DNA from: Pelagibacterales bacterium SAG-MED49
GTDB taxonomy: Bacteria > Pseudomonadota > Alphaproteobacteria > Pelagibacterales > Pelagibacteraceae
Assembly (NCBI GenBank): GCA_014653365.1
Contig: JACWEQ010000003.1
Coordinates: 1-64,000 of the forward strand
Length of the DNA stretch: 64,000 nucleotides
Direction: 5' to 3'
Shown: positions 17,482 through 24,914 of the stretch, one piece after another
Numbering within the stretch: the first letter of the stretch is position 1
Layout of the letters: every line of letters starts with the position of its first letter
Notes under the pieces: model-generated
Told to the model about the DNA's origin: nothing
The model's database searches: none
Seen by the model: only the letters and a program-made list of their open reading frames with translations
Made by a program: the position numbers and the translations under genes

Positions 17482-19440
17482 ATGACCCAGAAACTTTGGC
17501 AAGCATCCTCAAAACAGAAAAAAAATTCAATTCTTTTTAGTTTTGAAAACTATATTTCAAAAAAATTTAATAAAAATTTTAGTGGTGATTATCAAAAGAT
17601 ATTAGATTGGAGTATCAAAAATTCACCAGAATTTTGGAGTTCTTTTTGGGATTTTACTAAAATAAAAGGAATAAAAAGTGATAAAAAAATAAAGAAATCA
17701 AAAATATTCTATAAAAATTTATTTTTACCTAATAGTAAATTAAATTTTGGTGAAAACTTGTTATCAAAAAATAATAGTGAAAAAGCGATTACTTTTATTA
17801 GTGAAAACAATTTTAGAGAAGAAAGAACCTGGAACGAATTAAATGAAAATACTAGTAAAATGATTAATTTTTTTAAGGGCAGAAAGATTAAAAAAAAGGA
17901 TAGAATTGCAGCATACTTACCCAACACAATTGAAACAGTAGAAGCCTTCATCGCTACAACTTCAATAGGTGCCATCTGGTCTTCTTGTTCACCAGATTTT
18001 GGAGTTAAAGGTGTGGTAGAAAGATTTTCACAAATTAATCCAAAAGTGTTATTCATTACAGATCAATACTTTTATAATGGTAAAACAATAAATGTTTTAG
18101 ACAGACTTCCAGAGGTTTTAAAAGCAATACCATCTATAAAAAACGTTGTAATTATCAAATATCCAGGTGAAAATTATCTTAGTAATAAAAAATTTCCAAA
18201 AGTGAAAATTTTTAAATGGAGTGAAATAATGAAAATTAATTCTCAAAATATTAGTTATCCCAATTTTGATTTTGAACATGAACTAGCCGTGCTTTACTCA
18301 AGTGGAACTACCGGAAAACCAAAATGTATTTGTCATAGAACTGGAGGAGTTTTAATTCAACACAAAAAAGAACACCAGCTACATTGTGATATTAAAGAGG
18401 GAGATAATGTTTTTTACTTTACTACTTGTGGGTGGATGATGTGGAATTGGCTTGTGAGTGTTTTAGCATCAAAAGCCTCAATTGTTTTATTTGATGGCTC
18501 TCCAATGTTCAAAAAAGATGATTTACTATTAAAGATCGTTGAAAAAGAAAAAATCACATTATTTGGTGTGAGTGCAAAATATATAGATGCTTTGCGTAAA
18601 TTAAAACCAAAACTTAAATACAAATATAAACTCAATAAATTAAAAACAATCTGCTCAACTGGTTCACCACTATCTAATGATGGATTTAATTATGTTTACA
18701 AAAATATAAAAAAAAATGTTCATTTATCATCAATTTCAGGAGGAACTGATATAGTATCATGTTTTGTCTTGGGAAATTTATATCAACCAGTCCATATAGG
18801 TGAAATTCAAAATAAGGGATTAGCTTTAAATGTTGATATTTTTAACGAAAAAGGAAAATCTGTCAAAAATAACAAGGGCGAGTTGGTTTGTAAAAATCCT
18901 TTTCCATCCATGCCTTTAAAATTTTGGAATGATAAAAAAGATAAAAAATTTAAAGATGCATATTTTAATCGTTTTAACAATATTTGGCATCACGGTGATT
19001 TTGCTGAAATAAAAGAAACTAATGGGCTTATAATTCATGGTAGATCAGATACAACTTTAAATCCAGGTGGTGTTCGACTTGGAACTGCAGAGATTTATAC
19101 AGAAGTAGAGAGATTTAAAGAGGTAAAAGAGTCTATTGTTGTGGGGCAATCTTGGGACAATGATGTTAGAATTATTCTATTTATCGTAATGAATACAAAA
19201 TTTTACCTTACAGAAGATTTATTAAAAAAGATAAAGTTTCGAATAAAAAAAAATGCTTCTCCGAGACATGTTCCAAGTAAAATAATTCAAGTTAAAGATA
19301 TACCAAGAACTAAAAGTGGTAAAATAGTAGAGCTAGCGGTTAAGAATATTTTAGATGGAAATAATATTAAGAACAAAGAAGCTTTAGCAAATCCAGAGGC
19401 CTTAAAACAATTTAAAAATTTAAAAGAATTAAGTAATTAA
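17482..19440 (+). CDS. acetoacetyl-CoA synthetase
   Basis: AMP-forming ligase that activates acetoacetate (or a similar beta-keto/short acid) with CoA. The 652 residues begin MTQKLWQASSKQ and show the acetyl-CoA-synthetase-like N-terminal domain, SSGTTGKPKCICH nucleotide loop, GGTDIVSCFV, WHHGDF and a C-terminal IPRTKSGKIVELAVK lysine motif. Length and the IWSSCSPDFG segment match the acetoacetate-CoA ligase subgroup rather than Acs. It abuts the aminotransferase gene without a spacer (TAA then ATG), so both are co-translated. Confidence 0.9.
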   Translation: MTQKLWQASSKQKKNSILFSFENYISKKFNKNFSGDYQKILDWSIKNSPEFWSSFWDFTKIKGIKSDKKIKKSKIFYKNLFLPNSKLNFGENLLSKNNSEKAITFISENNFREERTWNELNENTSKMINFFKGRKIKKKDRIAAYLPNTIETVEAFIATTSIGAIWSSCSPDFGVKGVVERFSQINPKVLFITDQYFYNGKTINVLDRLPEVLKAIPSIKNVVIIKYPGENYLSNKKFPKVKIFKWSEIMKINSQNISYPNFDFEHELAVLYSSGTTGKPKCICHRTGGVLIQHKKEHQLHCDIKEGDNVFYFTTCGWMMWNWLVSVLASKASIVLFDGSPMFKKDDLLLKIVEKEKITLFGVSAKYIDALRKLKPKLKYKYKLNKLKTICSTGSPLSNDGFNYVYKNIKKNVHLSSISGGTDIVSCFVLGNLYQPVHIGEIQNKGLALNVDIFNEKGKSVKNNKGELVCKNPFPSMPLKFWNDKKDKKFKDAYFNRFNNIWHHGDFAEIKETNGLIIHGRSDTTLNPGGVRLGTAEIYTEVERFKEVKESIVVGQSWDNDVRIILFIVMNTKFYLTEDLLKKIKFRIKKNASPRHVPSKIIQVKDIPRTKSGKIVELAVKNILDGNNIKNKEALANPEALKQFKNLKELSN

Positions 19441-20667
19441 ATGTTAAAAAATTTAGTAAAAAATTTAAAACCATCATCTACTCTAGCAATTAATGAAACT
19501 TCTAGAAAATTAGAAGAACAAGGAAAAAAAATATTTAAATTTGGTTTCGGACAATCTCCATTTAAAGTGCCCCAAGATGTTGTTGAAGAATTAAAAAATA
19601 ATTCTCACCAAAATAAATATTTACCAATGCAAGGTTTGTCAGAACTAAGAGATGCTGTAGCAAATCACAATTCGAGCAAAAAAGATTATAGTTATAAATC
19701 TGAAAATGTAATTATTGGACCTGGTTCTAAGGAATTAATGTTTTTATTACATGTTATCTTTGATGGAGAAATTATATTGCCTGCACCTAGCTGGGTTTCT
19801 TATGCACCTCAAGCAATATTAGGCAGAAATAAAGTTCAAATTTTACAAACAAAAAGAGAGAATAATTGGTTTCCATCTGGAAAAGAAATTGAGGAAATAA
19901 TTTTAAGAGATAAAAATAAAAATTATCTACTATTTATAAATTCACCAAATAACCCTTCAGGTCAAGTTTGTAAAAATTTAGAAGAAATAGCAGATGTTGC
20001 TAAGAAATATAATCTTATTATTTTATCTGATGAAATATACTCAGACTTAAGTTTCGAAGATAATTATAAATCTATTTCAAGTTTTTGCCCTGAAAAAACT
20101 ATTGTTAGTACAGGATTAAGTAAATGGTGTGGGGCTGGTGGATGGAGATTAGGTTATTTTATAATACCTGACTCATTAAAAGAAATTAAAAATATGATTA
20201 ATGTTTTGGCAAGTGAAACTTTTTCTGCTGTTAGTGCCCCTATTCAATATGCAGCGATAAAAGCCTATGAAAATGATCACTCAGATTATATCAATAAATC
20301 TAGAAATATCTTAAAAGCAGTTGGCAACTATGTTTATGAAAATCTAAGATCCAACAAAGTTTTAATTAACAGTCCACAAGGAGGTTTTTATTTAATGCCT
20401 GAGTTTTTGAATAAAAAATTTAACTCCTCATCAGAAATGTGTGACAATATATTAAAAGATACTGGTGTAGCTTTATTACCTGGATCTGATTTTGGTTTTG
20501 AGAAAAGTAGAATGCTGGCAAGATTGAGTTTTACCGATTTTGATGGTCAAAAATTTATGGATCAAATCAAAGTTTATCAAATAATTGATGACAATACCAT
20601 AAATGAGTTTGCTCCTAAAATTATTGAAGGTGTTGATAAGTTAAAAAAGTGGTCTGAATCAATATAA
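19441..20667 (+). CDS. class I/II PLP-dependent aminotransferase
   Basis: A 408-residue fold-type-I aminotransferase. PLP lysine is residue 228 in STGLSKWCGAGGWRLGYF. The NSPNNPSGQV loop binds the cofactor phosphate region and SDEIYSDL supplies the PLP-contacting Asp/Tyr. The family position resembles aspartate/alanine-type aminotransferases. The substrate cannot be fixed. Immediate coupling to acetoacetyl-CoA synthetase and proximity to a TRAP transporter suggest a catabolic route feeding keto acids into central metabolism, which is inference. Confidence 0.85.
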   Translation: MLKNLVKNLKPSSTLAINETSRKLEEQGKKIFKFGFGQSPFKVPQDVVEELKNNSHQNKYLPMQGLSELRDAVANHNSSKKDYSYKSENVIIGPGSKELMFLLHVIFDGEIILPAPSWVSYAPQAILGRNKVQILQTKRENNWFPSGKEIEEIILRDKNKNYLLFINSPNNPSGQVCKNLEEIADVAKKYNLIILSDEIYSDLSFEDNYKSISSFCPEKTIVSTGLSKWCGAGGWRLGYFIIPDSLKEIKNMINVLASETFSAVSAPIQYAAIKAYENDHSDYINKSRNILKAVGNYVYENLRSNKVLINSPQGGFYLMPEFLNKKFNSSSEMCDNILKDTGVALLPGSDFGFEKSRMLARLSFTDFDGQKFMDQIKVYQIIDDNTINEFAPKIIEGVDKLKKWSESI

Positions 20668-20740
20668 AATCTTACTATACATACCCAATTAATAGCTGTT
20701 AGAATTGAGATATAAAAATAACGATATAGAGGGAGAAAAA

Positions 20741-21745
20741 ATGAAAAAAATAATTACATCTCTATCGAGCGCTTTACTGATATTAGCTGCATCTTTATCC
20801 TTAACTGGTGTTGCAAAATCAGCAGAGTTTTTTACGATAGGAACAGGTGGACCAACTGGTGTTTATTTCCAAACTGGTAACGCAATCTGTAAAATGTTGC
20901 ATAAATCTGCAATTGCTAAAGAGCACGGAAGAAAAAAAGGTATAGATAAAGCTTACAGATGTACAGCGCCTTCAACGGGTGGATCAAACTATAATATTGG
21001 TCAAATCGCTGCTGGGGAATTTCAATTTGGTGTTGCACAATCAGATTGGCAGTTTCATGCTGTAAATGGGTCAAGTAAATGGGAAGGAAAACAGTACAAA
21101 GGTTTAAGAGCTGTATTTTCTGTTCATAACGAACCTTTTCAAATTTGGGCAAGAAAAAAAGCTAAGATTAAAGATTTTGCTGGCCTAAAAGGAAAAGTTG
21201 TTAATATTGGTAACCCTGGTTCTGGACAAAGAGGAACTATGGAAGAGCTTATGAAAGCAAAAGGTGTTGATAACAGTTTCTTTAAATCAACAACTGAATT
21301 AACTTCATCTGAGCAAGTAAAAGCTTTGTGCGATGGTAAAATTGATGCTTTTGGTTACTCTGTAGGATTTCCAAATGGAGCTATGGAACAAGCAGCAACT
21401 TGCGCAGCAAAAGCTTCACCTATAAATTTAACTGGCTCTGAAGTTCAAGGATTAATTGATGGTGCAGATTACTATGCTAAAGCTGTTATTCCAGCTGGTA
21501 CTTACACAGGACAAAAAAAGGACGCCACTACTTTTGGTGTAAAAGCTACTGTTGTAACTAGTAATATGGTTGAGTCTGATCTTGTCTATTTAGTAGTAAA
21601 AGCAGTATTTGAAAACTTTGATGATTTCAAAAAACAACATCCTGCTTTCTCCTCACTTAAAAAAGAAGATATGATTGCTGATGGTTTATCAGCTCCACTT
21701 CATGAAGGTGCTAAGAGATATTATAAAGAAGCTGGATTAATGTAA
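20741..21745 (+). CDS. TRAP transporter solute-binding protein, TAXI family
   Basis: Periplasmic substrate-binding protein of a TAXI-type TRAP system. The 334 residues start with a signal peptide (MKKIITSLSSALLILAASL, cleavage probably after VAKSA). Then comes the TAXI core FFTIGTGGPTGVYFQTGNAIC and a QFGVAQSDWQFHA strand. The ATG at 20741 has a strong GGGAG ribosome binding site and gives a proper signal peptide, so the in-frame upstream extension is rejected. It is followed by a strong terminator-like hairpin and then the fused permease, which would give more binding protein than permease. Confidence 0.93.
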   Translation: MKKIITSLSSALLILAASLSLTGVAKSAEFFTIGTGGPTGVYFQTGNAICKMLHKSAIAKEHGRKKGIDKAYRCTAPSTGGSNYNIGQIAAGEFQFGVAQSDWQFHAVNGSSKWEGKQYKGLRAVFSVHNEPFQIWARKKAKIKDFAGLKGKVVNIGNPGSGQRGTMEELMKAKGVDNSFFKSTTELTSSEQVKALCDGKIDAFGYSVGFPNGAMEQAATCAAKASPINLTGSEVQGLIDGADYYAKAVIPAGTYTGQKKDATTFGVKATVVTSNMVESDLVYLVVKAVFENFDDFKKQHPAFSSLKKEDMIADGLSAPLHEGAKRYYKEAGLM

Positions 21746-21764
21746 TCCAATTACTTAATTAAGT

Positions 21765-21797
21765 AAAAAGGCCTGATTTTTATCAGGCCTTTTTTTT
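21765..21797 (+). terminator. terminator or attenuator between TRAP binding protein and permease
   Basis: AAAAAGGCCTGA and TCAGGCCTTTTT form a perfect stem with a six-base loop and a T run, 19 bases after the stop codon. In this position it probably trims most transcripts after the binding-protein gene, with partial read-through into the permease. Confidence 0.92.
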
Positions 21798-21819
21798 ATA
21801 ATAAGGTATCATTTTTGTA

Positions 21820-24141
21820 ATGAGTGAAGCTATCAATGAAAAAGTAAAAAGTAAGATTAGTGAAGATCTTTCACCAACAAAAAATCTTACTGGTTTACAT
21901 TTGAAAATTGTTGCAGCTATTGCAATTATATGGTCATTATTTCAGCTTTGGTATGCTTCACCATTTCCTTTTTGGTTTAATATTGGAATGTTTAAGGGGC
22001 TTCCAGCAAGAGCTATTCATTTAGGATTTGCATTAACTTTAGCCTTTTTAATTTATCCAACTATTAAAGGTAAAAAAATATCTATATTAGATATTATAAT
22101 TAGTATTATGGGAGCTCTATGCTGTCTCTATATTTACTTTTTTTACGATCAACTTGTTGATCGAGGAGGAGTACTTTTAAATATTATAATTGAAAAAAAT
22201 TTTAATCTACCAGTTGAATTAATTATTGGTAGTTGTGGTATTTTGATTTTGCTTGAGGCAACTAGAAGAGCAATAGGTTTGCCACTTGTTATCATTGCAG
22301 TTTGTTTTTTATTGTTTTCTTATTTTGGAAGATACGCTCCAGAAATTATCTCACATGGTGGACTTTCATTAAATAGATTGGTTGGCTTTCAATGGTTTGA
22401 TCAAGAGGCTATATTTGGAATTCCTATTGGTGTTTCTGTAGATTTTATTTTTTTATTTGTTCTATTTGGTGCTCTTTTAGAAACAGCAGGGGGTGGAAAA
22501 TACTTTTTGGATTTAGCATTTGCTATGGTTGGAAAAATGAGAGGTGGTCCAGCAAAAGCTGCAATTTTAGGCTCTGGTATGACAGGTTTAATTTCAGGAT
22601 CTTCAATTGCAAATACAGTAACAACTGGAACTTTTACAATTCCAATAATGAAAAAAACTGGTTTTTCGAAGGAAAAAGCTGGTGCAATAGAAGTCTCATC
22701 TTCTGTAAATGGTCAGTTAATGCCACCAGTGATGGGAGCAGCCGCTTTTGTTATGGCAAGCTTTATTGGAGTTACCTACTTTGAAATTGTTAAACATGCT
22801 TTTTTGCCAGCAATTATTTCATATATTGCTTTATTTTATATTTCTCATCTTGAGGCGTTAAAATTAAATTTAAAAGGTATGGATGATGTAGATGTTCCAA
22901 ACTTAAGAAAAACATTTTTATCAGGTTTGCATTTTTTAATACCAATTTTTGTTTTAATATACATGCTTGTCTACTTAAGGTTTACAGCATCTTATTCTAT
23001 TTTTTATGCAACTATTTCGTTAATTTTTGTGAATTTAATTTACTTATTAATTAAAAATTCTAATTTAAAGGAGGCTCTTAAAGTTTGGTTTAACCAAACT
23101 ATAGTTGGTTTTGAAAAAGGTGCCTTAAATATGGTTGGTGTTGGTATAGCCATAGCAACAGCAGGTATAATAGTAGGTGCCGTAGGATCTACAGGATTAA
23201 GTACTAATTTAATTATAGTTATAGAGTCTATTGCTAAAGATAATATTATAATTTTATTATTTTTAACAATAATTTTATGTTTACTTCTTGGAATGGGCTT
23301 ACCAACAACAGCAAACTATGTTGTGGTTGCTTCATTAATGGCAACAGTTTTAGTTGATGTTGGCAATGCATCAGGTTTTATTTTTCCATTAATTGCAGTT
23401 CATTTATTTGTATTTTATTTTGGATTAATGGCTGATGTAACCCCACCTGTTGGTCTTGCATCATATGCTGCCGCAGCTATTTCTGGAGGAGATCCACTTA
23501 AAACTGGGCTGCAGGCTTTTTGGTATAGTTTAAGAACCGGGATACTTCCAATTGTATTTCTGTTTAATCACGAGCTCCTTCTGATAGGAATCGAAGATAT
23601 TTGGCATGGAATAGTTGTAATTGTAACTTCATTAGCTGGGATATTAGTATTTACTTCAGCAACACAAGGTTGGTTTGTAAATAGATTGAGATGGTATGAA
23701 ATAGTTATTTTTCTAATAATTTCTATTTCATTATTATCTCCTGAATTTGTTCTTAATAAATTTTATCCAAAATATAATTATCAAGATATAAATCAAATCA
23801 ATGTATCTACATTAGACTATGATAAAGAAGTTCGCTTTAAGGTTACAAGACTTAGCCCATATGGAGAGAGATATAAGTTATTTGTAATTAGTAAAAATAC
23901 ATTTAATGAAAATTATAATTTGAAAGATTATGGAATTAGTTTGATAAAACAGGAAGGTAGAATTGTTGTTGATACTTTGAAATGGAATGGAGAAGCTAAG
24001 AAAAGTGGATTTGAAATGGGTGATTACATAAGCGAACTTAAAATAGAAAATTCAAATAGACCTAGTAAGGGAATCATTTATCCAATAGCAATTTTATTAT
24101 TTATAATATTTGGTTATTTTAATTATAGAAGAAAAAAATAA
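21820..24141 (+). CDS. TRAP transporter fused 4TM/12TM permease
   Basis: A 773-residue inner-membrane permease combining the DctQ-like and DctM-like TRAP subunits, the architecture that pairs with TAXI binding proteins. There are more than 12 hydrophobic segments. DctM marks include a GSGMTGLISGSSIANTVTTG region, NGQLMPPVMGAAAFVMA, and LLLGMGLPTTANYVVVASL with ADVTPPVGLASYAAAAISG. The C-terminal 130 residues form a periplasmic domain like DUF3394, followed by a last membrane helix and RRKK. The substrate is unknown; C4-dicarboxylates, glutamate or other organic acids are usual for the family. Confidence 0.94.
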   Translation: MSEAINEKVKSKISEDLSPTKNLTGLHLKIVAAIAIIWSLFQLWYASPFPFWFNIGMFKGLPARAIHLGFALTLAFLIYPTIKGKKISILDIIISIMGALCCLYIYFFYDQLVDRGGVLLNIIIEKNFNLPVELIIGSCGILILLEATRRAIGLPLVIIAVCFLLFSYFGRYAPEIISHGGLSLNRLVGFQWFDQEAIFGIPIGVSVDFIFLFVLFGALLETAGGGKYFLDLAFAMVGKMRGGPAKAAILGSGMTGLISGSSIANTVTTGTFTIPIMKKTGFSKEKAGAIEVSSSVNGQLMPPVMGAAAFVMASFIGVTYFEIVKHAFLPAIISYIALFYISHLEALKLNLKGMDDVDVPNLRKTFLSGLHFLIPIFVLIYMLVYLRFTASYSIFYATISLIFVNLIYLLIKNSNLKEALKVWFNQTIVGFEKGALNMVGVGIAIATAGIIVGAVGSTGLSTNLIIVIESIAKDNIIILLFLTIILCLLLGMGLPTTANYVVVASLMATVLVDVGNASGFIFPLIAVHLFVFYFGLMADVTPPVGLASYAAAAISGGDPLKTGLQAFWYSLRTGILPIVFLFNHELLLIGIEDIWHGIVVIVTSLAGILVFTSATQGWFVNRLRWYEIVIFLIISISLLSPEFVLNKFYPKYNYQDINQINVSTLDYDKEVRFKVTRLSPYGERYKLFVISKNTFNENYNLKDYGISLIKQEGRIVVDTLKWNGEAKKSGFEMGDYISELKIENSNRPSKGIIYPIAILLFIIFGYFNYRRKK

Positions 24142-24162
24142 TTAACCACCAGGATCTAAATT

Positions 24163-24567
24163 TTAGGTTTTAATTTTTAGAATTTTCCACACACCTGATG
24201 CTGAAGTTATAATTTTATCATTACATCTCAATTCACAAAATAAAAATACAAGTGTATTTGTTTTTTTTAGTATTTTTGTATATCCAGTTATTTCATCACC
24301 TACCTTAGATGCTCCAATAAATTTTAAATCTAAAGAAATGGTAACACACGGTGCATTACCTGATGTTCTGTGAGCAGCAGTCCCTGACCCAGCGTCAACT
24401 AAAGCTGACAAATAGCCACCATGAGTTATCCCCGCAGCATTTAAATGGTTTTCAGTAATTGTGGATTTAAATTCATATTCTGTTTCTGATATTGCTCTAA
24501 ACAAAACACCCCCATTGTGTTTCATAAATCCAGGGTTAATACTTATTTGTTCAAACTCATTACTCAT
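24163..24567 (-). CDS. PaaI-family hotdog thioesterase
   Basis: A 134-residue single hotdog domain. ENHLNAAGITHGGYLSALVDAGSG is the conserved helix with the H-GG and catalytic acidic residues of PaaI/YbgC-like acyl-CoA thioesterases, followed by the SLDLKFIGASKVGD strand. Such enzymes hydrolyse acyl- or phenylacetyl-type CoA esters. Substrate is not assignable. It converges on the TRAP permease gene (21-base gap) and lies downstream of tRNA-Arg on the same strand. Confidence 0.88.
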   Translation of the reverse strand: MSNEFEQISINPGFMKHNGGVLFRAISETEYEFKSTITENHLNAAGITHGGYLSALVDAGSGTAAHRTSGNAPCVTISLDLKFIGASKVGDEITGYTKILKKTNTLVFLFCELRCNDKIITSASGVWKILKIKT

Positions 24568-24573
24568 AGTTTT

Positions 24574-24672
24574 TTATAATACAAAAGTTAAAATTAACAA
24601 AATAATTATAATAATTATAAAAAAATATATAACAGATTTTTGTAGTGATGCTTTTAGTAACCAATCTAACAT
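24574..24672 (-). CDS. possible 32-residue single-span membrane peptide
   Basis: The reading frame MLDWLLKASLQKSVIYF followed by an almost pure Ile/Leu/Phe/Thr/Val tail lies between tRNA-Arg and the thioesterase, with an AAAGGGA ribosome-binding-like stretch upstream and the thioesterase start seven bases downstream. The amphipathic start plus one strong membrane helix looks like a genuine mini-protein. A/T-rich DNA readily yields Ile/Phe-rich frames by chance, so this is tentative. Confidence 0.35.
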   Translation of the reverse strand: MLDWLLKASLQKSVIYFFIIIIIILLILTFVL

Positions 24673-24686
24673 TTAAATTCCCTTTT

Positions 24687-24763
24687 TGGTGGACCGCCCA
24701 GAACTCGAATCTGGAATCTCCCGGTTCGTAGCCGAGCGCCTTATCCAATTTGGCCAGCGGTCC
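24687..24763 (-). tRNA. tRNA-Arg (anticodon ACG)
   Basis: A 77-base cloverleaf with acceptor stem GGACCGC/GCGGTCC, D-loop AATTGGATAAGGC, anticodon stem CTCGG/CCGGG with loop CTACGAA (anticodon ACG, inosine-modified to read CGN), T-arm with GTTCGAG-type loop (AGATTCGAGTTCT) and encoded CCA (24687-24689 on the minus strand). Confidence 0.96.
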
Positions 24764-24813
24764 ATAGTTTAATAATTTCAGCAACATATCAAAGTTACTG
24801 TATTTTTTGATTA

Positions 24814-24848
24814 TTTTTGTTCAAAAAATCTACACGTTTGAACAAAAA
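24814..24848. promoter_or_regulatory. 12-bp perfect palindrome upstream of the PDH genes
   Basis: TTTTTGTTCAAA (24814-24825) and TTTGAACAAAAA (24837-24848) are perfect inverted repeats with an 11-base centre, about 65 bases before the aceE start and on the far side from divergent tRNA-Arg. The GTTCAAA/TTTGAAC core suggests a dimeric regulator operator. As RNA it would also fold, but no T-run follows. No known regulator is assigned. Confidence 0.6.
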
Positions 24849-24914
24849 CACTAAATAATGTGCTAAATTAACATTAAACATAGTTTTTTAAAGGTATATA
24901 AAGCATTTTAAATA

